From assembly GCF_000696185.1 (NCBI RefSeq), contig NZ_KK853997.1, positions 6,066,002 to 6,130,001 on the forward strand: DNA of 64,000 nucleotides, written 5' to 3'. Positions 27,043-35,941 of the stretch are shown piece after piece (positions within the stretch are counted from its first letter, which is position 1; each line of letters opens with the position of its first letter). This DNA is from Kitasatospora cheerisanensis KCTC 2395. Lineage in GTDB: Bacteria; Actinomycetota; Actinomycetes; Streptomycetales; Streptomycetaceae. The notes beneath the pieces are model-generated. The model saw only the letters and a program-made list of their open reading frames with translations. It ran no database searches and was not told where the DNA came from. Position numbers and translations under genes: made by a program.

Positions 27043-28296
27043 CTACTTGGCGGTGCGGGTGGGCGTCGGCCCGAAGACCAGGCTGGTGTTGTGGCCGCCG
27101 AACGCGAAGGCGTTGCTCAGCGCGGCCCGCAGGACGGCCGGGCGGGCGGCCCCGCGGACGTGGTCCAGGTCGCAGGCCGGGTCCGGCTCCGCCAGGTTGA
27201 GGGTCGGCGGGAGCAGGCCGCGGGCCACGGCCAGCGCGGTCACGGCGGCCTCCACCGCCCCGGCCGCGCCCAGCAGGTGTCCGGTGGCGCCCTTGGTGGA
27301 GCTGACGGCGGGCCGGTGCGCGCCGAACACCGCGTTCAGCGCGGCCGATTCGGCGACGTCGCCGAGCCTGGTGCCGGTGCCGTGCGCGTTGACGTAGCCG
27401 ATGTCGGCCGGGGCCAGGCCGGCACTGGCGAGGGCGGCGCGCACGGCGTCGGCCGCGCCCGCGCCGTCGGGGCGGGGCATCGTCGGGTGGTGGGCGTCGG
27501 TGCTGGAGCCCCAGCCGATCAGTTCGGCGTACCCGGCCGCGCCCCGGGCGGCGGCGTGTTCGGCGCTCTCCAGCACCAGGACGGCGCTGCCGTCGCCCAG
27601 CACGAAGCCGTTGCGGCGGGCGTCGAACGGCCGGGACGCCTGCGCCGGGTCGTCCCAACCCTGGGCCAGTGCCCGGGCGTTGGTGAAGGCGGAGACGATC
27701 GTCGGGTGCAGCGAGGCGTCCGTTCCGCCGCACACCACCACGTCGGCGTCGCCGGCGCGGATCAGCCGCAGGCCCTCGGCCACCGCCTGGGCGCCGGCCG
27801 CGCAGGCCGTCACGATCGCGGTGCTGAAGCCGCGGATGCCGTGCTTGATCGCGATCCGGGCGGTCGCCATGTTGGAGAGCATCCCGGGCAGCAGGTACGG
27901 GCTGACGCCGGGTCGGCCGCGCTCCTGGCGGCGCTGCGCCTGCTGCTCGTAGGTCTCCAGGCCGCCGCCGCCGGTGCCGAGCACCACGGCGGTGCGGCGG
28001 GCGTCGGCGTCCCGGCCGACCAGCAGCCCGGCGTCGGCGAGGGCGTCGTCCGCGGCGGCCATCGCCAGCAGGACGAAGCGGTCGACGCAGCGGGTCTCGG
28101 TCGGCGGCAGCACCTCCCGGCCGTCGATGTGCGGGGCGATCCCGGCGGCGGGCAGCCAGCCGTGCGCGACGTGGCCCTCCGGCACGGCGGTGATGCCGCT
28201 GAAGCCGGAGGTCAGCGCCTCGAAGACCTCGCCGGGCTTGCGGCCGAGCGAGGTGACCAGTCCGATGCCGGTGACGACGGCGCCCGGCCGGGTCAT
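27043..28296 (-). CDS. Free-standing beta-ketoacyl synthase
   Basis: A 417-residue FabF-type condensing enzyme with a complete triad: C165 (VTACAAGAQ), H304 (VNAHGTGT) and H340 (KGATGHLLGAAG). It is a single protein, not part of a modular synthase, so it would extend a chain on one of the nearby carrier proteins. The ATG at 28296 overlaps the ligase stop by 4 bases. Similar discrete ketosynthases occur in type II polyene and aryl-polyene clusters, but no ketoreductase or dehydratase is present here. Confidence 0.9.
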   Translation of the reverse strand: MTRPGAVVTGIGLVTSLGRKPGEVFEALTSGFSGITAVPEGHVAHGWLPAAGIAPHIDGREVLPPTETRCVDRFVLLAMAAADDALADAGLLVGRDADARRTAVVLGTGGGGLETYEQQAQRRQERGRPGVSPYLLPGMLSNMATARIAIKHGIRGFSTAIVTACAAGAQAVAEGLRLIRAGDADVVVCGGTDASLHPTIVSAFTNARALAQGWDDPAQASRPFDARRNGFVLGDGSAVLVLESAEHAAARGAAGYAELIGWGSSTDAHHPTMPRPDGAGAADAVRAALASAGLAPADIGYVNAHGTGTRLGDVAESAALNAVFGAHRPAVSSTKGATGHLLGAAGAVEAAVTALAVARGLLPPTLNLAEPDPACDLDHVRGAARPAVLRAALSNAFAFGGHNTSLVFGPTPTRTAK

Positions 28297-29912
28297 CGGG
28301 CGGCCACCGCGGCGAGGTGGCGCTCGCGCAGCAGGACCTTGCGGACCTTGCCGGTCGGGCCGAGCGGGAGGTCGTCGGCGCCGACCACCAGGACGGAGCG
28401 GACGGTGGCGGCGGTGTGCTCGTCGAGCGCGGCGAGCACCTCCGCGGTGCGGTCGGCGGCCGGGTCGGCGCCGTCCGCGAGCAGCAGCAGCACGTCGGTG
28501 ACCACCCGCTCGCCGTCCTTCACCGCGACGACCGTGCAGTCCAGCACGCCGGGGACGTCGGCCAGCACCCGCTCCTCCGACATCGCGGTGTACAGCCGCC
28601 GGCCGCCGCCGAGGTCGACCGAGTCGACCAGCCGGTCCACGTGGTAGTAGTAGCCCTCCTCGTCCCGGTACATCAGGTCGCCGGTGAGGAAGCGGCCGCG
28701 CAGCCGGGTGCGGTAGGTGGTGACCGAGTCGTTCCAGTAGCCGGGCGCCAGGGTCGGTGAGGCGGTGGCGAGTTCGCCGACCTCGCCGGGGCCGAGCGGC
28801 TCGCCGTCCGGGCCGACCACCTCGCAGTCGACGAAGGTGTGCGGCCGGCCCACGCAGCGGCCGTACTTCTCGGTGCCGGGGGCGTGCGTGATGTGGAAGT
28901 GCGAGTGGCCCATCTCGGTCGAGCCCAGGCCGTCGACGAACACCGAGCCGGGCAGCCGGCCGCGGCCCTCGCGGGTGACGGTCTCGCGCGAACCGGCGGC
29001 GATCAGGCGGCGGATGTGCGCCTCGTGCGCGCAGTCGCCGGTGTTCCACCACAGGCCGACCGAGGACACGTCGCGGGCGGCCAGGTCGTGCCGGGCCAGG
29101 TCGGCCCAGGTGGTGGCGAAGCCGAACACGGCGAGCGGCTGCCAGCGCTCGATCGCGTCCAGCACCACCGGGCCCGACTGGCTCGACAGCAGGTGCAGTC
29201 GGCCGTCGAAGCTGAGCGCCAGGTTGACCGCGATCAGGGTCGCGGCGTGCGCGGCGGGCAGCGCGCTGAGCACCCGGTCGATGCCCTGCGGCCGGGGCAG
29301 CGCGGCGCGGTGCCGGACCGACGCGTACAGGCTGGCGTGCGAGTGCACCACGGCCTTGGGCATGCCGGTGGTGCCGGAGGAGTGGGTGATCGCCACCGGG
29401 TCGTCCGCGGCGTGCCGGTACGGTGCGGGCGCCGACTCCGGGTCGGCGTCGCCCAGTCGGGCCGCGTCGGCGAGCACCGGGGCCGCCGGGTCGTGGCCGG
29501 CCAGCACGGCCCGGTGCGCGGGATCGGTGAGGATGCCGACGGCGCCGAGGCGGGCGATGTAGCGGGCCGCGCGCTCGCCGTCCACGCCGGGGTTGAGCAG
29601 CGCCGGGATCGCGCCGAGCCGGGTCAGCGCCAGGAAGGACAGCACCTGGTCGGCGGCGGCCGTGGTGTACACCACGACCGGATCCCGGTGGCCGACGCCG
29701 AGGGCGTGCAGGGCGGCGGCCCGGGCCCGGACGGCGCGGTCGACCTGACGCAAAGTCAGCGCCTCCCCGGCCGCGTGCCCGTCGACCGGGGTGTCGAAGG
29801 TCAGCAGCGGGGCGTCGAGACCGAGGCCCAGGGCGATCCTGCTGGCCAGCACGTTCCCGGCGCCGACGTCCGGGTCGTTCGCCAGGAGGCTGCGGATGCT
29901 GCGGATGCTCAC
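28293..29912 (-). CDS. AMP-dependent acyl ligase
   Basis: A 539-residue ANL-superfamily enzyme. P-loop THSSGTTGMPKA near residue 175, the aromatic-pocket region GLGSTEMGHSHFH, LTGDLMYRDEEGYYYHVDR and the C-terminal catalytic Lys region LGPTGKVRK. It activates an acid as adenylate and loads CoA or a carrier protein. The substrate is not readable; 4-hydroxybenzoyl-type or amino-acid-derived acids would fit the pathway. It is the first of the ketosynthase-ligase pair. Confidence 0.87.
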   Translation of the reverse strand: MSIRSIRSLLANDPDVGAGNVLASRIALGLGLDAPLLTFDTPVDGHAAGEALTLRQVDRAVRARAAALHALGVGHRDPVVVYTTAAADQVLSFLALTRLGAIPALLNPGVDGERAARYIARLGAVGILTDPAHRAVLAGHDPAAPVLADAARLGDADPESAPAPYRHAADDPVAITHSSGTTGMPKAVVHSHASLYASVRHRAALPRPQGIDRVLSALPAAHAATLIAVNLALSFDGRLHLLSSQSGPVVLDAIERWQPLAVFGFATTWADLARHDLAARDVSSVGLWWNTGDCAHEAHIRRLIAAGSRETVTREGRGRLPGSVFVDGLGSTEMGHSHFHITHAPGTEKYGRCVGRPHTFVDCEVVGPDGEPLGPGEVGELATASPTLAPGYWNDSVTTYRTRLRGRFLTGDLMYRDEEGYYYHVDRLVDSVDLGGGRRLYTAMSEERVLADVPGVLDCTVVAVKDGERVVTDVLLLLADGADPAADRTAEVLAALDEHTAATVRSVLVVGADDLPLGPTGKVRKVLLRERHLAAVAAR

Positions 29913-30006
29913 GGTGATGGATCCCTCCCACGGTGCTGGCCGTGCGGGTGCGGTGCGGCGTCCGGGGACGCGTACGGACGGGGTGTCGGAAAGCGGGTGC
30001 GCGCGG

Positions 30007-30543
30007 TCAGGCGGTGACCAGGACGGCGGTGGCGAAGCCGCCCTCCGCGGCGGCCTGCTCGGCCTCGTTGGCGTCCTCGGCCTGTTCGGCCTGTTCGGCC
30101 TGTTCGGCGGCGATGACCAGGACCTGGTCGGCGTCGCCGTCCGCGAGCAGCAGGGCGGCCAACTCCAGCGCGTCCGGCGGGACTTCGCCGGGTGCGGCGG
30201 CTGCCGCGGGGCTGATCGCGACGACCGGGCCGGTCAGGCCCCAGCGGGCGGCGATGTGCCCGAGGACGGCGTTCGGGTTGGACTGGAAGAACAGCAGCGG
30301 CGGCATCCGGTGCCGCTCCGCGCCGGTGTCGATGGCCAGCGCGGTGGCCCGGTCGCCCCCGGCGCTGGCGAGCAGCAGGCCGGTGCGGCGCGGCTCCCCC
30401 GGCTCGCCGTGGTGCGCGGCCAGGCAGCGCTCGGCGACGGCCGCGACCAGCGGGTTGAAGGCCGAGGCGGCGAAGCCGGGCAACGGGGGCGGCGGCTCGC
30501 CGGGCGGCCAGCTCGCGGTGGCGAGGGTGCGCAGCCGGCTCAC
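30007..30543 (-). CDS. Short ketosynthase-like protein (Ketoacyl-synt_2 type)
   Basis: A 178-residue protein resembling the N-terminal half of a ketosynthase: AFNPLVAAVAERCL, LFFQSNPNAVLGHIAARWGL and AISPAAAAA, where an active-site Cys would be expected but is absent. Similar stand-alone proteins occur in aryl-polyene clusters, with unclear roles. The C-terminal part has an EQAEQAEQAE repeat from a 9-base DNA repeat. GTG 30543 overlaps the previous stop by 4 bases. It is probably a non-catalytic partner of the neighbouring ketosynthase. Confidence 0.65.
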   Translation of the reverse strand: MSRLRTLATASWPPGEPPPPLPGFAASAFNPLVAAVAERCLAAHHGEPGEPRRTGLLLASAGGDRATALAIDTGAERHRMPPLLFFQSNPNAVLGHIAARWGLTGPVVAISPAAAAAPGEVPPDALELAALLLADGDADQVLVIAAEQAEQAEQAEDANEAEQAAAEGGFATAVLVTA

Positions 30544-31644
30544 GCGGCGGCCACCAGGAGTGCGGTGTTGGCGCCGCCGAACGCCGAGTTGAGGCTCAGC
30601 GCGTAGCGCGGACGGGCGTCCCTGCGCGGCCCGGCCAGCACCAGGTTCAGCCCGATCTCCGGGTCCGGGCCCAGCCAGCCGGCGTTGACCGGCAGCCGGC
30701 CGCTGTCCAACGCGCCGATGGTGACGGCGAGTTCGAGCAGCGCGGAGGCCTCCAGGGCGTGCCCGTGGACGGACTTGCTGGAGCTGACCGGCAGCCCGGC
30801 CGGCGCCTCGCCGAACACCTCGCGCAGCGCCCGCGCCTCCGCCAGGTCGGACAGCGGCGAACCGGTGCCGTTGGCGTTGACGTAGCCGACCTCGGACGGG
30901 GCGACCCCGCCCGGGCCAGCGCGGACCGGGCCGCCCGGGCCACGCCCGCACCGTCCGGCCGCGGCCGGCACACGTGGTGCGCGTCGCCGGAGCGGCCCCA
31001 GCCGGCCAGCCTGGCCAGCGGACGGGCGCCGCGCCCGGCGGCGGCGTCCGCCGCCTCGACCACCACGGCCACCGCGGCGTCCCCGAGCAGGGTGCCGCTG
31101 CGCCCGGTGCTGAACGGGCGCAGCTCGCCGTCGCGGGCCAGCGCCCGGCCCGCGTCGAACGCCGCGAAGACGCCCGGCTCCACCAGGTGCCCGGCCGCGA
31201 CCAGCACCCGGGGGTGCCGGCCGGAGCCGACCAGGGCGGCGGCGTCGGCCACCGCGGTGGCGGCGGCCACGCACGCCCCGGTGTAGACCCGGGTCACCCC
31301 GGCCAGGCCGAGCGCGGCGGCGCCCCGCGACACCTCCGCGGCGACCTCGCGGGTCCGCAGGTCGCTGTGCAGGGCGAGCAACAGCGGTGCCCCGTGCGGG
31401 AGTTCGGACTGCGTGCAGGCGTCGGCGACGGCGCCGAGCACCGCGGCGGCGAGCGGCGGCGGGTCGGCCAGCAGGGCGGCCCGCCGGGTGCCGCGCCGGG
31501 CGACGTCGAAGCGGGTCACCTCGGTGAACCCGGCCCGCCGGTGGCGGTCGCGGCGGCCAGCGGGGCGAGCCCGGCGCCGAAGGCGCTGAGCACCCCGAGG
31601 CCGGTGAACACCGGCCGTCCGGCCGGCGGTGCGCTGCTGTTCAT
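30540..31644 (-). pseudogene. Ketosynthase with two frame breaks and His-to-Asn change
   Basis: Read across two breaks it is a 368-residue ketosynthase. The N-terminus PVFTGLGVLSAFGAGLAPLA starts at 31644, overlapping the carrier-protein stop by 4 bases. Adding one G near 31535 (GGCGGGCC to GGCGGGGCC) and one near 30905 (GCGGGGTC to GCGGGGGTC) gives one frame. The active Cys is in YTGACVAAAT; the first His is replaced in VNANGTGSPLSD; the second is kept in KSVHGHALEAS. An Asn there suggests a chain-length-factor-like or acyl-transfer role. It is probably intact in the organism; the breaks look like sequencing deletions. Confidence 0.7.
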
Positions 31645-31901
31645 GACCGGGCGACCCCGCCGGGGGAGGCGGAGAGCACGGCCTCGCGCAGGACCGCGAC
31701 GGCGTCGTCCACCGTGCGGACGGCGCCGAACTGCTCGTCCGAGAGGTCCAGCTCGATGCCGTGGCGCTGCTCGAACTCGGCGACCAGCCAGGTGAGTTCG
31801 AGTGAGCCGAGGCTCTCGGGCACGCGGTCGGCGGACCGCTGCCCGAACGCCGCGAGCATCGCCACGACCTCGGCCCGGCCCGGCAGCACGGGCGTGCTCA
31901 C
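31641..31901 (-). CDS. Acyl carrier protein
   Basis: An 86-residue carrier protein; the phosphopantetheine Ser is in SLGSLELTWLVAEFEQRHG. The usual Asp before Ser is Gly. GTG 31901 overlaps the stop of the upstream carrier gene by 4 bases, and its own stop overlaps the ketosynthase start, so three genes are coupled. Confidence 0.85.
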   Translation of the reverse strand: MSTPVLPGRAEVVAMLAAFGQRSADRVPESLGSLELTWLVAEFEQRHGIELDLSDEQFGAVRTVDDAVAVLREAVLSASPGGVARS

Positions 31902-32170
31902 GCGGCGGTGCCGGTGGCGGCGGTGGCGGCGATCCGGCGGGCCACGTCGGCGGTGAACTGGTCGACGGTCATCAGCGCGGTGGTCTCCATCTCCTCCACC
32001 TCGAACTTGACCCCGAACTCGTCCTCGACCTGGACCGAGAGCTCGGCGAGCGCCAGCGACTCCAGGTCGAGGCCGGCCGGTCCGAGGTCGGTGTCGCCGG
32101 TGATCCCGTCGACGTCGTAGTTCATCCCGGCGAGTGCCGCGACGACGAACTCGCGAATGCGCTCCTGCAT
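31898..32170 (-). CDS. Acyl carrier protein
   Basis: A 90-residue acidic carrier protein with the phosphopantetheine site GLDLESLALAEL (Ser after LE). It is coupled to the second carrier gene by a 4-base overlap. Two different carriers in tandem suggest separate starter and extender acyl groups, or a dedicated carrier for the acid activated by the adjacent ligase at 32222. Confidence 0.88.
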   Translation of the reverse strand: MQERIREFVVAALAGMNYDVDGITGDTDLGPAGLDLESLALAELSVQVEDEFGVKFEVEEMETTALMTVDQFTADVARRIAATAATGTAA

Positions 32171-32221
32171 GGTGTGCTCCTCGTGCTGGGTCGGGTTGCG
32201 GTGCGGTGGACCGGCGGTCGG

Positions 32222-33655
32222 TCAGGGTGCGGCGGCGCGCAGCACGGCGGCGTCGCGGACGAGCTTGCCGGTGGCGGTGCGGGGCAGGGCCGGGAGGAAG
32301 GTGAGCTGCCGGGGCCGCTTGAAGGCGGCCAGCTCGCGGGCCAGCGCCGCCCGGACGGCGTCGGCCTGCCTGGTGACCCCGTCGGTCCCGCCGGTCCCGT
32401 CGGTCCCGGCGCACTCGGTGGCCAGGTAGGCCTCGATGGCGCCGTCCGCGAAGACCACCACGGCCTCGCGGACCTCCGGCAGGGCGGCCAGGGTGTGCTC
32501 GACCTCGTTGAGGTCGACCTTGAGGCCGCCGATCGAGACCTGCGAGTCGCGCCGGCCGAGCACGGTGACGCGGCCGGTCGCCGGGTCGACCCGGCCGGCG
32601 TCGCGGGTGTGCAGCCGGCCGTCCGACCAGCGGGTGGCGTCGGTGAGGCCGGGGTACGGGGAGGCGGGCATCGCGATGTGCAGTTCGCCGCCGTCCTCGC
32701 GCACGTCCATGCCGTGCACGGGCACGGCCTCCGGGTGCAGGTCGCCGTCGAGGTCGGTGGCGATGACGCCGAGCTCGGTCATCCCGTACATGGTGCCCAG
32801 CGGCACGCCGTACCGGTCGGTGAAGGCGGCGGGCAGGCCCGGGCGGACCAGCTCGCCGGCGACGATCATCCGGCGCAGCTGCGGCAGCGGCGGCGGGTCG
32901 CTCGCCCCGGCCAGCAGCTCGGCGTGGAACGGGACGCCGATCACGGTGGTCGGCCGGTCGTCCGCGGCGATCGCGGCCAGGATGCCGGCCGTGGTCATCC
33001 GCTCGGGGACGGTCAGCGGCACCCGGGCGTGCAGGCTGTTGAGCAGCCCGCCGACCAGGCCGAGGACGTGCACCACCGAGGACAGCAGGACGACCCGCTC
33101 GCCGGCCTTCGGGAACTCCGCCAGCCGTGCGTAGCAGTCGAGTTCGCGCAGCAGGTCGGCGGCCGTCCGGGCGATCACCTTGGCCGGGCCGGTCGAGCCC
33201 GAGCTGAGCTGCACCAGGGCGTGGCCGGTCGCGGCCGGGCGGCCGTTCGGCAGCGCCACCGGCACCGGGTCGGTCTCGGCGAAGCCGCGCATGGCCGCCG
33301 CCGGGCCGTGCGCCGACTCGACCAGCACCTCGGGCGCCAGCCGTTCGACGGCGCGCGCCACCTCGTGGTCGGTCAGCCGGTGGTCCAGCAGGACGGCCTG
33401 GGCGCCCAGTTGCCAGCAGGCGAGCAGCGCGGCGGTGTAGCCGAGCGAGGGCGCCAGCCGCAGCGCGGCCGTGCCGCCGCGGCGCAGGCCGGCGGCGGTG
33501 AGCCGGGCCGCCTGCTCGGCGACCAGGGCGCGCAGCGCGGCCCGGTCCACGGGGGCGCCGAAGCGCAGGCACTCCTGGTCGGCGGGGCCGGCCAGCAGGC
33601 AGCGGTCCACCCAGTCGTCCGGGTGGGGCGGGGGAGAAGAGGTTCCGGTCAACAC
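32222..33655 (-). CDS. AMP-dependent acyl or amino-acid ligase
   Basis: About 478 residues of ANL fold: P-loop QLSSGSTGPAKV, TMYGMTELG, SDGRLHTRDAGRVD, GRRDSQVSIGGLKVDLNEVE and the end RTATGKLVRDA. It is compact and resembles stand-alone carrier-protein ligases more than CoA ligases. It sits 51 bases from two carrier genes, so loading one of them is likely. The start is uncertain: GTG 33655, GTG 33658 or TTG 33652 (GGAG 5 bases before the TTG); an ATG at 33748 lies on top of the regulatory site and is unlikely. Confidence 0.83.
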   Translation of the reverse strand: MLTGTSSPPPHPDDWVDRCLLAGPADQECLRFGAPVDRAALRALVAEQAARLTAAGLRRGGTAALRLAPSLGYTAALLACWQLGAQAVLLDHRLTDHEVARAVERLAPEVLVESAHGPAAAMRGFAETDPVPVALPNGRPAATGHALVQLSSGSTGPAKVIARTAADLLRELDCYARLAEFPKAGERVVLLSSVVHVLGLVGGLLNSLHARVPLTVPERMTTAGILAAIAADDRPTTVIGVPFHAELLAGASDPPPLPQLRRMIVAGELVRPGLPAAFTDRYGVPLGTMYGMTELGVIATDLDGDLHPEAVPVHGMDVREDGGELHIAMPASPYPGLTDATRWSDGRLHTRDAGRVDPATGRVTVLGRRDSQVSIGGLKVDLNEVEHTLAALPEVREAVVVFADGAIEAYLATECAGTDGTGGTDGVTRQADAVRAALARELAAFKRPRQLTFLPALPRTATGKLVRDAAVLRAAAP

Positions 33656-33748
33656 CACTCCACGAAGGGGAGGTTGGAAGGACGCCGGGCACGGCCGGCG
33701 GGCCGGTTCGGCTTCCCGACGATTGCACAGCCGTTCGAGCCGAAGCAA

Positions 33749-33758
33749 GGTCTAGACC
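33749..33758. promoter_or_regulatory. DasR-like (dre) operator
   Basis: GGTCTAGACC within AAGGTCTAGACCATTG is a perfect palindrome and matches the core of the DasR-responsive element of Streptomyces. It lies between divergent genes (ligase and hydroxymandelate oxidase), so it could control both in response to amino-sugar signals. Confidence 0.65.
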
Positions 33759-33830
33759 ATTGGGGGTGCGGCCTCCTACGCTGCCGGGCCGGAGCGGGCC
33801 CGACCGAGGCTTGCCCGGAAAGGCAGACCC

Positions 33831-34919
33831 GTGGAAGCGCTGGAACTGGCGGACTTCGAACGCGCGGCCCGCGACCGGCTCCCCGCCGAGATCTGGGACT
33901 TCGTGCAGGGCGGCAGCGGCGCCGAACGCACCCTCGCCGCCAACCGGGCCCGGTTCGAGGAGTGCCGGCTGCGCCCGCGCACCCTGGTCGACGTCTCCGC
34001 CACCGACCAGGGGCTCACCCTGCTCGGCAGCCGCCTGGAGACCCCGGTCGGCATCGCCCCCATGGCCTACCACCAGCTGTTCCACCCCGAGGGCGAGGTC
34101 GCCACCGCCCGTGCCGCGGGCCGCGCCGGCGCGCTCCTGGTGGCCGGGATCTTCGCCAGCCGCACCCTGGAGTCCATCGCCGAGGCCGCCACCGGCCCGC
34201 TCTGGCTCCAGCTGTACTGGCTGCGCCGCCGCGAGGTGCTCGCCGCCCTGATCGAACGCGCCGAGGCCGCCGGATTCCGCGCCCTGGTGCTCACGGTGGA
34301 CGCCCCCCGGATCGGCCGGCGCCTGCGCGACGCCCGCAACGGCTTCGCGATCCCCGCGCACGTCCGCGCCGTCAACGTCGACCGGGCCGTGATGGCCGCC
34401 AGCCACCGTGCGGGCCGCGGCAGTTCGGGCCTCGCCGACCACGCCAAGGAGCAGTTCGACCCCACCCTGACCTGGGCCGACCTCGCCTGGCTGCGGGCCC
34501 GCACCCGCCTGCCGATCGTCCTCAAGGGCATCCTCACCGCCGAGGACGCCCGGCTCGCCGTCGAGCACGGCGTCGACGCCGTCCTGGTCTCCAACCACGG
34601 CGGCCGCCAGCTCGACGGTGCCCTCCCGTCCCTCGCCGCGCTGCCCGAAGTGGCCGCCGCCGTGCCGCCGAACCTGCCCGTCCTCCTGGACGGCGGTGTC
34701 CGCACGGGCACGGATGTTGCCCTCGCGGTCGCCCTCGGGGCCCGCGCCGTCCTGATCGGCCGCCCCGTCCTGTGGGGCCTCGCCGTGGACGGAGAGCGGG
34801 GCGCCGCCCGGGTCCTCGACCTGCTGAAGGCCGAACTCGACGACACCCTCGCCCTGTTGGGCCGACCGCGGCTCGGCGACCTCGATCCCACCGCGGTGGC
34901 GCCCGGAACGCACCGCTGA
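33831..34919 (+). CDS. hmo: FMN-dependent 2-hydroxyacid oxidase, probable 4-hydroxymandelate oxidase
   Basis: A 362-residue TIM-barrel flavoprotein of the glycolate/lactate-oxidase family: FVQGGSGAERTLAANR near the N-terminus, K232 (IVLKGI), catalytic H256 and R259 in VSNHGGRQLDGA, and the FMN phosphate segment LLDGGVRTGTDVALALG-like region. It would oxidise 4-hydroxymandelate to 4-hydroxybenzoylformate. The presence of hydroxymandelate synthase and an aminotransferase in the same cluster makes this substrate the best choice. First gene of a three-gene plus-strand operon. Confidence 0.85.
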   Translation: MEALELADFERAARDRLPAEIWDFVQGGSGAERTLAANRARFEECRLRPRTLVDVSATDQGLTLLGSRLETPVGIAPMAYHQLFHPEGEVATARAAGRAGALLVAGIFASRTLESIAEAATGPLWLQLYWLRRREVLAALIERAEAAGFRALVLTVDAPRIGRRLRDARNGFAIPAHVRAVNVDRAVMAASHRAGRGSSGLADHAKEQFDPTLTWADLAWLRARTRLPIVLKGILTAEDARLAVEHGVDAVLVSNHGGRQLDGALPSLAALPEVAAAVPPNLPVLLDGGVRTGTDVALAVALGARAVLIGRPVLWGLAVDGERGAARVLDLLKAELDDTLALLGRPRLGDLDPTAVAPGTHR

Positions 34920-35008
34920 CCGGCCGCTGCGCGACGAACGCAGAGCCGGGAAGCGGTCCCCGGCACGCCTGTTCCCACACCCGCCCGCCCTACGTCAGGA
35001 AACCTCCC

Positions 35009-35941
35009 TTGCCACTGCACCCCCAGGCCGAGGCCATGCGCCGGCAGCGCGCCGCGGCCGGTACGCCTCCGCTGTACACCCGCACGTTGGGCGAGGCCCG
35101 CGCGGCGGACCTCGCCGACATCCGGGCCGCCGCCGGGAATCCGGAACCCGTCGGTTCGGTCGAGGAGTTGAGCGTTCCCGGCCCCGGCGGTGCGTTGCCG
35201 CTGCGGGTGTACCGGCCCGAGAGCGACGGTGAACTCCCCGTCCTGCTTTACCTGTTCGGGGGCGGGTGGACGCTCGGCTCGCCGGACACGAGTGACGCGA
35301 TCTGCCGGCGGCTGACCAATGCGGTCGGGTGCGTCACCGTCTCGGTCGGGTACCGGTTGGCGCCGGAGCACCCGTTCCCGGCGGCCGTGCACGACGTGCT
35401 CGCCGCGGCCGAGTGGATTGCCGGGCACGGGGACGAACTCGGCGTCGACGCCGGGCGGTTCGCGGTCGGCGGGGACAGTGCGGGCGGGAACCTGGCGGCC
35501 GCGCTGACGCTGGCCGCGCAGGAGCGGGGCGGTCCCGCGCTCCGTCACCAGCTGCTGGTCTACCCGAACACCGACCACGGCGCGGACACCCCGTCCGTCC
35601 GCGAGCACGACGACCCGCTGCTGTTCAACCGCCGTTCGGTGGCCTGGTACTGGGGCCACTACCTGGCCGACCCGGCCGACGGCGCGAACCCGCTGGCCTC
35701 CCCGCTGCGGGCCGCCTCGCTGGCCGGTCTGCCGCCCGCGACGGTGATCACCGCCGAGTACGACCCGCTGCGCGACGAGGGCGAGGCGTACGCGGAGGCG
35801 CTGCGCGCCGCCGGCGTCCCGGTCGGGCTGCGGCGCTACGAGGGCATGCCGCACGGCTTCTTCGCGATGGCCGGCGTCCTGGACGACGGCCGGGACGCCC
35901 AGCGGTACGCCGCCGACCGGCTGCGGGAGGCGCTGCGATGA
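35009..35941 (+). CDS. Hormone-sensitive-lipase-type alpha/beta hydrolase
   Basis: A 310-residue hydrolase. Nucleophile Ser in GDSAGGNLAA, Asp in ITAEYDPLRDEG and His in MPHGFF. The oxyanion-hole motif, normally HGGG, reads FGGGW. The TTG start at 35009 gives MPLHPQAEAMRRQ, the usual family opening, with AGGA about 9 bases upstream; ATG 35036 is a shorter option. Its stop overlaps the aminotransferase start. It may release a product from a carrier or hydrolyse an ester; the substrate is unknown. Confidence 0.85.
   Translation: MPLHPQAEAMRRQRAAAGTPPLYTRTLGEARAADLADIRAAAGNPEPVGSVEELSVPGPGGALPLRVYRPESDGELPVLLYLFGGGWTLGSPDTSDAICRRLTNAVGCVTVSVGYRLAPEHPFPAAVHDVLAAAEWIAGHGDELGVDAGRFAVGGDSAGGNLAAALTLAAQERGGPALRHQLLVYPNTDHGADTPSVREHDDPLLFNRRSVAWYWGHYLADPADGANPLASPLRAASLAGLPPATVITAEYDPLRDEGEAYAEALRAAGVPVGLRRYEGMPHGFFAMAGVLDDGRDAQRYAADRLREALR

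Noticed and set aside
31641..35941. Very long open frames (over 1000 codons) on both strands
   Set aside because: They are GC-bias shadows that end in real genes; internal starts with ribosome sites and family openings define the true coding regions.
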